This document shows positions 1 to 8,845 of a DNA stretch of 36,135 nt, piece by piece. The position numbers and the translations under genes are program-made. Location of the stretch: NCBI GenBank assembly GCA_035369845.1, contig DAOOVD010000028.1, positions 1 to 36,135 on the forward strand, in the 5' to 3' direction. Each line of letters opens with the position of its first letter. Positions within the stretch are counted from its first letter, which is position 1. The notes beneath the pieces are model-generated. The model searched no databases, was not told where the DNA came from, and saw nothing but the letters and a program-made list of their open reading frames with translations. The stretch is from DAOOVD01 sp035369845. Its GTDB lineage: Bacteria; Bacillota; Desulfotomaculia; Desulfotomaculales; Pelotomaculaceae.

Positions 1-2743
1 TATCGGCCGGACTGCCCAGATGGGCCAGGTAAACAAGGAGATCGCGGGACTTGTGCCTGATCCAGTTTATATGAGTTATTTCCCTGTCCCCGTAAAAAAT
101 GCGTACCGGTCCCATTAATTCCAGGCGGATCGGCTCTTTCCCGCCGTGGGAAGATTTCCCGGCAACAAGAGGGTATATAACCGGTTTTTGCGGTAACCTC
201 CCGGCTTGTCCGGAAACCTGCATTTCCTGGTCTGTAGCCAGTTTACTCAGTATTTCTGCGGCCTTCCTCCCTCCGATCTGGGCCAGCGGACTGACAGCCC
301 TCAATCGAACCGAAGCATGGGAATGGCTTGCCAGCCTCTGGAGCAGAGGGATTGCCCTTTCCCCCAGCCTGACCAAAATTTTCTGTAAAAACTGAACCTC
401 AATACCCCTTTCCAGACCTGCGTAGAGTAACGGCTGGTAGATTTCAAAAGACAACAGGAAATCATGGACAAAATTCATTTCAGCCGCAAGCTTGAACGCT
501 TTTCCGGCAAATTCCAGGATACCCTTTTCCTCTTCCTGTAAAACACTGATAAGGGCCAATATGGAATAGGCAATGCACAATAGTTTTCGGGCGCCAACCG
601 TCTCCAGCACCGGCAAAATCTCATGCAGCCGTGAATATGCCGCTTCTGTATTGCCGGTATGAAGCATAAAAAGGCACTCCAGCACCTGGAAAATACCATT
701 TATGTATTGTGACTGGTCACCGGCCTCACTGCGCGCCTCAGCCACCAATTCCTGCGCTTCCACCAACCGGCCCTGCGCTCCCAGGCACATTGACAGCAAG
801 AGCTTGGACAGTATACGGACAAAATGGTCTCCACCACTATTTTCCATAATAGACAGCGCTTTTCGGAAATATTCTTCCGCCTGCAGCAGTTCGCCCCGGT
901 CAAGCAGGACATTGCCAAACTGGCAATAGGCGCTGGGCAAGGACTCCGCCGGTCCGAAATTCTCCTTGGCGGTTACGCTTTGCAGCAGGTATTCGTAAGC
1001 CTGGTCCAGTTCTCCCCAGTCCAGATAAATAGGCCCGACACTATCCTGAAAAACATGGTTGCGCAGACTTCTGTCAGGCGAAATGGCCATACCCCGCCGG
1101 CAATAATACAGGGCGCGGTCGTAGTGTCCCCAGGCAAAATTAACGGTACCCAATCCTTCATAAAAATAAGCCATCAGAACAGTATCGCCACGCTGCTCAG
1201 CCAGCTGTAAAGCCTCTGTCAAAACCTTCTCCGCTTCTGCAAAACGCCCGCAAAACATCAGGACATATGATTTTTCCAGGCAGACATCAAAACGTTCTTT
1301 TGCTTCTTCAGCTTCCTCCCCCTGCAAGCAGGGAAGGGCTAATTCCAGCAGGTCGAGACTTTCCTGGTACCGTCCTTGTGAACGAAGGATTTTTGCCTTC
1401 AGCAGACGGCTCTCGGCCAGGCCGAGGCGCCCGCCCGTACTGAGAAAAGCGGCCAATGCATGGTTAACCCGGTTCTCTCCGGCATAAATTCTCCCCCTGT
1501 TAACATCTATCTGCGCTTTATATAAAGCGAGCCACGGATTTGAAACTATCTCCTCCCCGGAAAAACCATTCAACCACCGTTCTACCGTATACCAGTTCCC
1601 CCGTCCAATCAGCTTCCGCCCTGCTTTAATTACGGTTTCCCGGGCTTTTTCCTGATTACCGGCTGCAATAAAATACTCCACGGCCCGTTCAAGCTCACCG
1701 GCCTGACAAGCAACCGTTCCGGCTTTTTCTAATAATTCAAACCTTTCATTTCCCAGTTGTCCCAGCAGAAAATCCCGAAACAACTGGTGATAGCGGTATG
1801 TTTCATTCTTACCGGCTAAGGAGCATAAAAAGAAATATTTTTTATGCAAAGAAGCTAAAATTTTCCGGGAGTCTTTCCGCTCCAGCAACAGGTCGCAATA
1901 CTCCGGCGTGATCTCTTCCAGTACTGAAACTGCCGTCAGGAATCTTTGGTTGCCTTCTTCTTCTCCTGCCAGTATTTCAGACGCCATATAATTAAAAAGC
2001 AAATCCATGTTTGATTCGGCAATACCTGTCTTTTCTTGTGAGGGAAAATTGAGCAGCATGCTGACAGCCAACGGCCAGCCTTCAGTTTTTTCAGCGATTG
2101 CTTCCTGTTCCGCCCTGGTTAATTCAATGCTGTTTTTAGTATAATAACCGGCAATATCTTCGCATGTAAAATATAAATCCTTAATCCCGTATTTCAATAC
2201 TTTCCCTTGAACCTGCAGGCGGCCCAGTTGGAAAACATCCGTCCTGCCGGCCATAAGGACTTTGATCCAGGGTGGCAGGCGGTGCAAAAACTCTTCAATA
2301 AACAATTTGACATCAGTTTCCGAAATAACGTGGCAATCATCAAAGATAAGCGTTACTCCCTGCCGGCGCCTGTTCAGCTCATTTACAAGTATTGATAAAA
2401 CTGTTCGTCCCCGGTCCAATTTGGTTTGATTATTGTTAATAAAGAAAAGGGCCTCCCTGCCAAAAAAAGGGTGTACTTTTTGAAATCCCGCAATTAGATA
2501 CCGCCAGAATACGGCAGGGTCATTGTCATATTCATCCAACTGGTACCAGACCGCCGGTTGATTGAAGGCTTCAGCCAACTGTGAAAGCAAGACAGTTTTT
2601 CCAAAGCCGGCAGGCGCAATAATATTTGCGATATCAGCCTGCGATTCGCTAATACGTTGGATTAAGCGGGACCGTTGAATTATATTTTGGTGAATAAAAG
2701 GCGCCAGGAGTTTTTGCGATACCAGATGAAGTTTCTCCTTCAT
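1..2743 (-). CDS. MalT-like ATP-dependent transcriptional regulator (partial, C-terminus beyond window)
   Basis: The minus frame is open from ATG 2743 to the window edge, about 914 residues. It is probably a signal-responsive transcription activator of the STAND ATPase class. Seen: Walker A APAGFGKT at residues 43-50, Walker B TLIFDDCHVI at about 131-140, then a long helical region with repeated Y/L/A-rich units typical of TPRs. The last visible residues, from about 870, resemble the start of an OmpR-type winged helix (GPVRIFYGDREITHINW, then KSRDLLVYLAHLG) as in BTAD/SARP-type regulators, so the DNA-binding domain is probably C-terminal and mostly cut off. GGAGG at 2754-2758 lies ten bases before the ATG. 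The region looks more AT-rich than the genes to its right. The inducer is unknown; the next gene is transcribed divergently. Confidence 0.85.
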   Translation of the reverse strand, partial: MKEKLHLVSQKLLAPFIHQNIIQRSRLIQRISESQADIANIIAPAGFGKTVLLSQLAEAFNQPAVWYQLDEYDNDPAVFWRYLIAGFQKVHPFFGREALFFINNNQTKLDRGRTVLSILVNELNRRRQGVTLIFDDCHVISETDVKLFIEEFLHRLPPWIKVLMAGRTDVFQLGRLQVQGKVLKYGIKDLYFTCEDIAGYYTKNSIELTRAEQEAIAEKTEGWPLAVSMLLNFPSQEKTGIAESNMDLLFNYMASEILAGEEEGNQRFLTAVSVLEEITPEYCDLLLERKDSRKILASLHKKYFFLCSLAGKNETYRYHQLFRDFLLGQLGNERFELLEKAGTVACQAGELERAVEYFIAAGNQEKARETVIKAGRKLIGRGNWYTVERWLNGFSGEEIVSNPWLALYKAQIDVNRGRIYAGENRVNHALAAFLSTGGRLGLAESRLLKAKILRSQGRYQESLDLLELALPCLQGEEAEEAKERFDVCLEKSYVLMFCGRFAEAEKVLTEALQLAEQRGDTVLMAYFYEGLGTVNFAWGHYDRALYYCRRGMAISPDRSLRNHVFQDSVGPIYLDWGELDQAYEYLLQSVTAKENFGPAESLPSAYCQFGNVLLDRGELLQAEEYFRKALSIMENSGGDHFVRILSKLLLSMCLGAQGRLVEAQELVAEARSEAGDQSQYINGIFQVLECLFMLHTGNTEAAYSRLHEILPVLETVGARKLLCIAYSILALISVLQEEEKGILEFAGKAFKLAAEMNFVHDFLLSFEIYQPLLYAGLERGIEVQFLQKILVRLGERAIPLLQRLASHSHASVRLRAVSPLAQIGGRKAAEILSKLATDQEMQVSGQAGRLPQKPVIYPLVAGKSSHGGKEPIRLELMGPVRIFYGDREITHINWIRHKSRDLLVYLAHLGSPAD

Positions 2744-3166
2744 TACTTAACCTGCCTCCATCTTTAAAAACTGGATTTTCCAAAAATATCTCCTCAATAA
2801 TTAGGGTTTTTAATTTAATCATCAAGATTTATTTTCATATAACTTTTCATTATATTCATAATTTTATCATAAATTCCGGTAAAACCTGTTGAATATTAAT
2901 ACTACTTTAAAAGGTGTAACAAATGCCGGTTGAAAGTCGGGCACATTGATCAAACGCCTTCCTTCCGTTGAAATTTTAGCCGGGTACATATGCAGAAGCA
3001 GACCGGGCAGAAGTTTTTATTACTTGAGGCGTGGAAACAAAAACCCGCCTGAGTTTAAAAGAAAAAGGCCTGTTTTAGCCGTCCGGTTTACTCAACCTGG
3101 TTCGACAATTATAATGAAAGGTAGTGAATCAGATTTAAAGACATTCCCTAATACTGAAGGACTGCC
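2744..3166. other. Divergent intergenic region, 423 bp
   Basis: AT-rich spacer between the minus-strand regulator and the plus-strand hydrolase. Apart from the regulator's ribosome binding site (2754-2758) and a weak plus-strand promoter (3087-3115), I see no conserved RNA, repeat or convincing gene. An open frame of about 80 codons from 2946 lacks a Shine-Dalgarno site and runs into the next gene in another frame. Confidence 0.6.
3087..3115 (+). promoter_or_regulatory. Candidate sigma-A promoter for the YdjM-type gene
   Basis: TTTACT at 3087-3092, a 17-bp spacer, and a consensus TATAAT at 3110-3115. The -35 box matches the consensus at four of six positions. It lies about 50 bp before the start codon of the gene at 3167. 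Confidence 0.45.
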
Positions 3167-4063
3167 ATGGACAATCTTACCCACGCCCTGATTGGAGTGA
3201 CCGCGGGCAGGGCTGCGGCGGGAACCGTGCGGCGGGAACCGGTTTGGTGGGCTTTCCTGCTGGGGTCCGAGCTGCCTGATATCGACGCGCTCTACGCTTT
3301 GCAGGGCAGGTCGGGCTACCTGCTGAACCACAGGGGATGGACACATTCGCTTCCCGGACTTCTCCTGCTTTCTGCCGCGGCGGCGCTGCTGATATTCTCG
3401 CTTGGCCGGGGCGGCGCAAAATACAAAAGTATCATGATGTATACACTGTCGGCGGCGTTGATTCACGTGCTCATCGACGTTTTGACTTCGTGGGGGACGT
3501 GCCTGTTCAAACCTTTTTACGCGGGCTGGCTTTCGCTGGACGTTTTACCCATGGTCGACCCCTTCATCTTGCTGGTGCTGTTTGCGGGCTTGCTGGCCGG
3601 GAGGCGCCGCCTGCCGGAAAAGCGGGCGGCCAAACTGGCGCTGGCTGCCGTCGCAATCTTTATCGCCGCAAGGGGGGGCCTGCATCTCGCGGCGCTCAAT
3701 ACTGTTGCTCACGACGGCAGGCTGCTGGCCATGCCCACTATGAACCCCTTGAAATGGAGGGTGGTTGCCGAGCAATCATGGGGTTTTGAGACCGGGAACC
3801 TCGATTTGCTAGGGATGCGTCTGGTCAAGACTGCGGAGATAAATACCGGCGGCTTCTCCGCCGCCGGCGATCTTACGCTTGATCCGGACCTGGATAAGGC
3901 GCTGGGTTTTTTCCGGGTTCCCGTTTTCACGATAGTGGAAAGGGAGGAAAAAAAGTTGTTGGTGGTGAAGGATATCTCCTTTGAGAGGGGAATCAGGGAA
4001 GTGATCTTTGAAGCAAAGGGACCGGCCGCCCCGGGTACGTGGTACAAGGCCGTAAGGAAGTAG
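3167..4063 (+). CDS. Membrane-bound metal-dependent hydrolase, YdjM/YbcI family
   Basis: 298 residues. The N-terminus carries the family signature: MDNLTHALIG at residues 1-10, ELPDID at about 35-40 and HRGWTHS at about 55-61. These His/Asp residues are those expected to bind metal in this membrane hydrolase family. Several hydrophobic segments follow in the first 165 residues (about 63-80, 90-105, 125-145, 155-170), then a soluble C-terminal domain of about 130 residues. GAAGGA at 3156-3161 precedes the ATG by five bases. Substrate unknown; some relatives are linked to DNA-damage responses or lipid metabolism, but nothing here supports a choice. It ends directly against the stop codon of the convergent gene 4064-4420. 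Confidence 0.8.
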   Translation: MDNLTHALIGVTAGRAAAGTVRREPVWWAFLLGSELPDIDALYALQGRSGYLLNHRGWTHSLPGLLLLSAAAALLIFSLGRGGAKYKSIMMYTLSAALIHVLIDVLTSWGTCLFKPFYAGWLSLDVLPMVDPFILLVLFAGLLAGRRRLPEKRAAKLALAAVAIFIAARGGLHLAALNTVAHDGRLLAMPTMNPLKWRVVAEQSWGFETGNLDLLGMRLVKTAEINTGGFSAAGDLTLDPDLDKALGFFRVPVFTIVEREEKKLLVVKDISFERGIREVIFEAKGPAAPGTWYKAVRK

Positions 4064-4420
4064 CTACCGGCGTTTGCGGCTTCTGCCGCCGAAGCTTCCG
4101 TCGAACAGTTCGAGCTGGCGGGCATGCAGCGGGTATTTTTTCGAGTAGGGGGTGCTGTCGTTTTTCCTGGAAAGGGCCACCGCGGCCTTGAAATCCAGCA
4201 TCATCCGGGTGCACACGTAGGAGAGCAGGTACCGGCCCCGGGCAAGCTCCCCGCCCTGGTGGAAGAAAAACTGTGCGGCCTTGACACCGCTTTTCCGGTA
4301 GTGGTAGTATGTGGCTGCCAGCCGCATCTCCCTCATGCTCCTGAATTCGGCTATTATATCGGGGGCTTCGCTGTAAGCCGCCCAGAAGCCGCCGCCGATG
4401 TACCAGAGGTCGTTTTTCAT
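4064..4420 (-). CDS. Hypothetical protein, 118 aa
   Basis: Not a family I recognise. The start is supported by an AGGAG ribosome binding site just before ATG 4420. The product is soluble and basic, with an aromatic N-terminus (NDLWYIGGGFWAAYSEAPD), a central helical stretch rich in Tyr/Arg and a strongly basic tail (GGRSRKRR). The tail could contact nucleic acid, but that is inference. The stop codon abuts the stop of the convergent hydrolase gene with no spacer. A plus-strand open frame over the same bases has no ribosome binding site and reads as low-quality protein. Confidence 0.6.
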   Translation of the reverse strand: MKNDLWYIGGGFWAAYSEAPDIIAEFRSMREMRLAATYYHYRKSGVKAAQFFFHQGGELARGRYLLSYVCTRMMLDFKAAVALSRKNDSTPYSKKYPLHARQLELFDGSFGGRSRKRR

Positions 4421-4554
4421 TTTCTCCTCTTCAACGCCTGCCCGGTTTTTTAATATACTTCTGGAAAGGCTTTAAATTTCCTTCTCCGTGCGTTTTTTCA
4501 AATCTGAAGGTGTTGAAATTACCCTGTTTTACTCGTCCATGTTTTCGAATACAA

Positions 4555-4584
4555 TTGACACAGGTGATTAAGACTCCTTACCAT
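4555..4584 (+). promoter_or_regulatory. Candidate promoter for murI
   Basis: Consensus TTGACA at 4555-4560, an 18-bp spacer and TACCAT at 4579-4584 (four of six matches). It would start transcription about 15 bp before the murI ATG. Confidence 0.5.
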
Positions 4585-4607
4585 AATGCAGCGATCGGGG
4601 TGTTCAT

Positions 4608-5405
4608 ATGCAAGGTCCGGATCCCATCGGTTTTTTCGACTCGGGTGTGGGAGGGCTTTCGGTCATGAGAGAAGTCCGTTCCCTCCTTCCGTCGGAAAAC
4701 TTCATTTATTACGCCGACTCGGCCTACTGCCCCTACGGGGCCAAACCCCCGGAAGTGATCCGAGCCCGGGCGTTTGCCATTTGTGATTTTTTGCTGTCAA
4801 GAGGGGCGAAGATGATTGTCATTGCCTGCAATACCACTTCGATAACAGCTCTTGACGATGTCCGCAAGCGTTTCCGCGTTCCCGTGGTGGGGACCGAACC
4901 AGCCGTCAAGCCGGCTGCCGCGGTAACGCGCAACGGAAAGGTCGGGGTACTGGCGACCATGGTCACTCTTTCGGGCGAACGGTTCAATACTCTGGTAGAC
5001 CGGTACGGGTGCGGGGTGCAGGTATACACCCAACCCTGTCCGGGGCTGGTGGAACTGGTCGAGTCGGGAGGCTTTCAAAAACCCGAGGCGGAGGAAATGC
5101 TGGGCAGGTATCTTGAGCCGCTGCTGGCCAGGGGGGTGGACACCATTGTGCTTGGCTGCACGCATTATCCCTTCCTCCGTCCCCTGGTGGAAAAAATGGT
5201 GGGGAAAGACGTGGCGGTTATAGACACCGGTAAGGCCGTCGCCCGGCAGGTTGCCCGTGTGCTCAAAGAGCACGGCCTTTTGAACGCGGGACAGGAGGCG
5301 GGATGGGAACTCTTCTACACAAGCGCCGGACCCGCCGAGGTTGAGCCGGTGGTGCGGCTTCTTTGGGGCAGGCCGGACCTCGCGGTGGAACGGGTGAAGG
5401 TGTAG
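4608..5405 (+). CDS. murI: Glutamate racemase
   Basis: 265 residues, the usual length. It interconverts L- and D-glutamate in the cytoplasm to supply D-Glu for peptidoglycan. Seen: the N-terminal GFFDSGVGGLSV motif at residues 8-19; the first catalytic cysteine in ACNTTS (Cys74); and the second in LGCTHYPFL (Cys184). These two cysteines are the acid/base pair of the cofactor-independent racemases. The start ATG at 4608 has a modest GGGGTG upstream and its own candidate promoter. The gene stands alone; the next gene is convergent and begins its stop 22 bases away. Confidence 0.95.
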   Translation: MQGPDPIGFFDSGVGGLSVMREVRSLLPSENFIYYADSAYCPYGAKPPEVIRARAFAICDFLLSRGAKMIVIACNTTSITALDDVRKRFRVPVVGTEPAVKPAAAVTRNGKVGVLATMVTLSGERFNTLVDRYGCGVQVYTQPCPGLVELVESGGFQKPEAEEMLGRYLEPLLARGVDTIVLGCTHYPFLRPLVEKMVGKDVAVIDTGKAVARQVARVLKEHGLLNAGQEAGWELFYTSAGPAEVEPVVRLLWGRPDLAVERVKV

Positions 5406-5427
5406 ATAAAGCCCGCTGAAGCAGGCC

Positions 5428-5604
5428 TCAATGCTTCAGGATGATGTCGCGCTCCGCTACCAGGGCGTACATGTTCATGTGCTGGACGAGGTAGTAGTTG
5501 TACTGGTCGCCGGGGATGATCTCGATGATCTTTCCTTTGAACCTGCTGCCGTCAGGCAGGAAAACCGTTACCCTGTCGCCGGTTTTGTATTTTGTACGGA
5601 CCAA
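5428..5604 (-). CDS. Small hypothetical protein, 58 aa, possible SH3-like beta-barrel
   Basis: A short minus-strand gene. TTG at 5604-5602 is preceded by a perfect GGAGG (5612-5616) at seven bases. The product begins with the start codon followed by VRTKYKTGDRVTVFLPDG and ends in VAERDIILKH; alternating beta-strand-like hydrophobics after GDRV and a KGKIIEIIPG turn resemble KOW/SH3-type barrels. That fold is inference from pattern only. It is convergent with murI. A plus-strand frame across the same DNA (5431-5643) lacks a ribosome binding site. Confidence 0.65.
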   Translation of the reverse strand: MVRTKYKTGDRVTVFLPDGSRFKGKIIEIIPGDQYNYYLVQHMNMYALVAERDIILKH

Positions 5605-5703
5605 GGCGACACCTCCGGAATATGGCGTATAGGTTTATATTAACATATTTATCGTGCGGGCGGGTTGTTCAATTGTTTTGCAGTGGCGAGTGGGGGGAAG
5701 ACC

Positions 5704-5734
5704 CCGGCGGCATATCCTGCCGGTAATTTTTTTT
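5704..5734 (+). terminator. Candidate intrinsic terminator
   Basis: A 5-bp GC stem (CCGGC 5704-5708 with GCCGG 5719-5723) followed after three bases by eight T (5727-5734). It would stop plus-strand read-through from murI before the promoter at 5749. The stem is short. Confidence 0.4.
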
Positions 5735-5748
5735 GCTAATAAGATTTA

Positions 5749-5778
5749 TTTACAATTTCAAGCCGGTTAAAGTAAAAT
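5749..5778 (+). promoter_or_regulatory. Candidate promoter for the deacetylase-like gene
   Basis: TTTACA (5749-5754), an 18-bp spacer and TAAAAT (5773-5778), each one mismatch from the sigma-A consensus. It lies about 60 bp before the ATG at 5837. Confidence 0.55.
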
Positions 5779-5836
5779 AGGTCTAAGACCTGCACAATCA
5801 GGCAAAATAGTAAAAGGGGAATAACCAGACCGCAAA

Positions 5837-7675
5837 ATGGGCAACGACAGACTAAAAAGGTTTGTCCTGGCTGTTTCGGGACTTTTTACAGTTTTATTGA
5901 CTATGACTTTGATTCTTCACTTTTCCTGGGCGGAACCGGATAAAAACGTCCAGGTGGGCATCCTGGCGGGCGAGCCGGGCAATGAGCAGTATAAGCTGGT
6001 GCTGGCGGCTTACGAACAGGTGTTGAACGAGGAAGGCTTTCCCTGCAAAGTGCTCACGGCGAACGACATCCAGGTATACGGGGCGGCCGGCATAAAGGAC
6101 CGCTTCGAAGCGCTGATCGTGCCGGAGCACATGAATTCCGCCATGTCCGCGGAAAACGCCGGAATCATCAGTTCATACGTCCGGGATTACGGCGGATTTG
6201 TGCTGCTGGCCTTCGATCCGGCCACCAAAGCCGGTGACGGAAGCTTCCGCCAGACGCCCCTGCTGGCGGAACTGGCCGGGGTCAGGTACGGCCTGCCGCT
6301 TTCCGAAGGCCGGGACCACGCTTACAAAGGTTACTGGTACTTTGATTCACCGGAAAAGAGCCGGGAATGGGGAATCACTCCCGGCAAACTGAGCGGCGAC
6401 AATGCGGTGAGCGCTTACTCTTACGGAAAGCTCAAATTTGAGCATACCAGGACCGAAAACGTCGATGCCGCGGTGGTTGCCTTCGACCAGACCGAATGGG
6501 GACTGGTGCCGGTGATAACCGAGAAACGCTACGGCAGTGGCGGCGCGGCTGTTTACGTCAACATGCCCCTGGGAAGGTACAAGCTCAGGTCCGACGATCT
6601 CACTCCCCGGTCGGTTGTCAGAACCTTTCTGATTCAAAAGGCAAAGGTGCCGCGCCTGGTCAACAGCCCCGGCGGAGCCGGGGGCGTTGTCTTCAACATG
6701 CACGTTTGCAGCGGAGCTTATACGCGGGCTTTGATGGTGATGATGATGCAGGGGCTTTTCAAAAAAGAGCTGCCCTTTTCCATTCACATAACCGCCGGTC
6801 CGGACACGTACAAACTGGGCGACGGAATGGGTTTTTTCGCCGAAAGCAAGGTCAGGGGCCGGCCGCTTCTGGAAATGCTTCAGGAATTCGGGGAGATCGG
6901 CTCGCACGGGGGATGGGCGCATAATTTCTTTGCCTACAACATGAAGTACCTGCCGGAGAAAAAAGTGTTCGAACTGCTGGACCTGAACAGCGAAGCCCTT
7001 GAGGCGGTGACCGGCAGGAAAGTGGTGGAGTACAGTTCGCCTGCCGGTGAACATCCCTTCTGGATGAACAGGCATCTGGAAGAAATGGGCGTAAAAGCGT
7101 ATTACTACGCCGGCGACAGCGGATCGAGCCCCACCCGCCCGCGTTTGGAGAAAGAATACGCGGGCGACAAAATGTGGGCGTTCCCCATAACCCCGTACCG
7201 GGAATTTGCCGCCCTGGAAGAGATGGAGAGGGGCAAAGTGCCGCTCGAACACGTCAGGCAGTGGTATGAAGAATTGATTGATTTCGCGGCGCGGGAAAGG
7301 TCGATCAGAATGGTTTACAGCCATCCCATAGATACCCGCTTCGGTCTGGAGGCCTATCGCGCCTTCGAAGAAAAGGCGCTTTCCGAGCAGGAAAAGGACA
7401 GGCTCAGGATTGCGCCGATGAGCGAGTTTGCGGATTTCCTCGACCGCCGGTCGAAAACCGCCTTTCAAATAAAAAGGCAGGGAACGGACGAGTACACCAT
7501 AGATCTCGAAAACCCCGAGGGTCTCAAAGATATTACGGTGGCCGTCTATGTGGGAGGGGAAGGCGAACACGTCGTTCTGGGCGGGAACGTAAAGACGGTT
7601 CAGGAAGACGGCTGGCTGTACATCAGTGTTTCTTCGAACCTTCAGAAAAAGCATATTAAAGTGCGCCGGTTTTAA
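5837..7675 (+). CDS. Membrane-anchored or secreted protein, divergent polysaccharide-deacetylase fold (possibly DUF2194-like)
   Basis: 612 residues. An N-terminal hydrophobic segment (residues about 8-31) suggests a signal peptide or anchor. Residues about 35-260 look like an alpha/beta domain of the glutamine-amidotransferase-like type (VGILAGEPG, then FEALIVPEHMN and YGGFVLLAFDP). Residues about 275-560 look like a divergent NodB barrel: SHGGWAHN with His357 and His362, SSPAGEHP around residues 400-407 and a late MVYSHPID. The usual TFDD motif is not evident (VVFNMHV instead), so catalysis is uncertain. A beta-rich tail follows. AGGGGA at 5815-5820 is rather far from the ATG. Likely role: modification of extracellular or wall polysaccharide; this is inference. 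Confidence 0.55.
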   Translation: MGNDRLKRFVLAVSGLFTVLLTMTLILHFSWAEPDKNVQVGILAGEPGNEQYKLVLAAYEQVLNEEGFPCKVLTANDIQVYGAAGIKDRFEALIVPEHMNSAMSAENAGIISSYVRDYGGFVLLAFDPATKAGDGSFRQTPLLAELAGVRYGLPLSEGRDHAYKGYWYFDSPEKSREWGITPGKLSGDNAVSAYSYGKLKFEHTRTENVDAAVVAFDQTEWGLVPVITEKRYGSGGAAVYVNMPLGRYKLRSDDLTPRSVVRTFLIQKAKVPRLVNSPGGAGGVVFNMHVCSGAYTRALMVMMMQGLFKKELPFSIHITAGPDTYKLGDGMGFFAESKVRGRPLLEMLQEFGEIGSHGGWAHNFFAYNMKYLPEKKVFELLDLNSEALEAVTGRKVVEYSSPAGEHPFWMNRHLEEMGVKAYYYAGDSGSSPTRPRLEKEYAGDKMWAFPITPYREFAALEEMERGKVPLEHVRQWYEELIDFAARERSIRMVYSHPIDTRFGLEAYRAFEEKALSEQEKDRLRIAPMSEFADFLDRRSKTAFQIKRQGTDEYTIDLENPEGLKDITVAVYVGGEGEHVVLGGNVKTVQEDGWLYISVSSNLQKKHIKVRRF

Positions 7676-7734
7676 AGAGACCGCCGTGCCAGTCCGGGGC
7701 GCCCGGCGGCAAAACTACTTTTTGGGTGATGATG

Positions 7735-8829
7735 GTGAGTCTGAACTGCGGCCTGATCGGACTGCCGATGGTGGGCAAGACGACTTTTTTCAACCTGCTT
7801 ACGGGAGCCGGGGCGGAGACCTCGGATTTCTTCACGGGCAAAACGGAAACCAATGTCGGGACGGCTGCCGTTCCCGATCCGAGGCTTGAATTTCTGGGCA
7901 GGATGTACAAACCCCGTGAAATCATCCGGGCGAGGATAAGGTTCAGCGATGTTCCCGGTCTGGTGCGGGGGGCAAGCGAGGGCAAAGGGGTGGGCAATCA
8001 GTTTTTAAACGCGATCAGGAACGTCGATATGCTGGCTCATGTGGTAAGAACCTTTGAAAACGAAGATATTCCCCATGTCGACGGCGAAATCGATCCCGTC
8101 CGGGACATTGAAACCGTAAATATGGAAATTCTCTTTGCCGATATGGAAGTGATTGAGAAGAGGATAGAGCGGATAAAGAGCGGTAAAAAAATAAAAAAAG
8201 AAAACCTGGCGGAGCTCGAGGTGCTGGGAAAATGCATGAAAGCCCTTGAGGACGAAATGCCGATCAGCAGGCTGGACCTGCCGGAAGAGGAGAAGGAACT
8301 GCTGAAAAATTTCAGCTTTTTGACGGAAAAACCGATGATACTGGTGGTCAACACCGACGAGAAGCAGTTCAGGACAAGAACTTATCCGGGAAAGGACAGG
8401 CTGAATACTTATGCGGCGGCACGCGGGCTGCCCGTGCTGGAGATTTCCGGGAAGACCGAGGTGGAGATCAGCCAGTTTCCCGATGAGGACAGGAAGCTGT
8501 TTCTGGCCGACCTGGGCGTCGACCAGAGCGGCATCGACCGGCTGGTCAGGGCCGCATACGATTACCTCGGCCTGATCTCGTTTTTTACCGTCGGCGATGA
8601 CGAAGTCAGGGCCTGGACGATAAAAAAAGGAACCGAAGTGAGGAATGCGGCCGGCAAAGTTCATTCGGACATGGAAAGGGGTTTTATCAGGGCGGAAGTG
8701 GTTAAATTCGGGGACCTGGAAAGCCTGGGCAGTATGGCGAAGGTCAAGGAGAAAGGGCTGTTTCGCCTCGAAGGGAAGGGTTATATTGTTGAGGACGGGG
8801 ACATCATAAAGTTCAGATTCAACGTGTGA
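7735..8829 (+). CDS. ychF: Redox-regulated P-loop ATPase/GTPase YchF
   Basis: 364 residues from GTG 7735, giving the N-terminus MSLNCGLIGLP that matches the family. GTG 7726 and ATG 7729/7732 are alternative in-frame starts; GGTGAT at 7725-7730 can pair with 16S rRNA. Seen: P-loop GLPMVGKTT (the family usually has NVGKS), G3 DVPGLV, and NTDE in place of NKxD, the change that makes YchF prefer ATP. A central coiled-coil region (about 125-180) and a C-terminal TGS domain (about 275-364) complete the family layout. It binds ribosomes and acts in stress and redox responses in known members. First gene of a tight run with the radical SAM gene (16-bp gap). Confidence 0.92.
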   Translation: MSLNCGLIGLPMVGKTTFFNLLTGAGAETSDFFTGKTETNVGTAAVPDPRLEFLGRMYKPREIIRARIRFSDVPGLVRGASEGKGVGNQFLNAIRNVDMLAHVVRTFENEDIPHVDGEIDPVRDIETVNMEILFADMEVIEKRIERIKSGKKIKKENLAELEVLGKCMKALEDEMPISRLDLPEEEKELLKNFSFLTEKPMILVVNTDEKQFRTRTYPGKDRLNTYAAARGLPVLEISGKTEVEISQFPDEDRKLFLADLGVDQSGIDRLVRAAYDYLGLISFFTVGDDEVRAWTIKKGTEVRNAAGKVHSDMERGFIRAEVVKFGDLESLGSMAKVKEKGLFRLEGKGYIVEDGDIIKFRFNV

Positions 8830-8845
8830 TAAAAGGGGGATCCTG

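Noticed and set aside
2946..3191. Plus-strand 81-codon frame upstream of the YdjM-type gene
   Set aside because: No ribosome binding site, basic low-quality sequence, and overlap with the start of the hydrolase gene.
5431..5643. Plus-strand 70-codon frame after murI
   Set aside because: The minus-strand 58-aa frame over the same DNA has a perfect Shine-Dalgarno site and better protein-like sequence.
6347..7654. Long open frame (435 codons) antisense to the deacetylase-like gene
   Set aside because: No ribosome binding site and His/Phe/Gly-rich sequence; it mirrors the GC-rich codon pattern of the sense gene.
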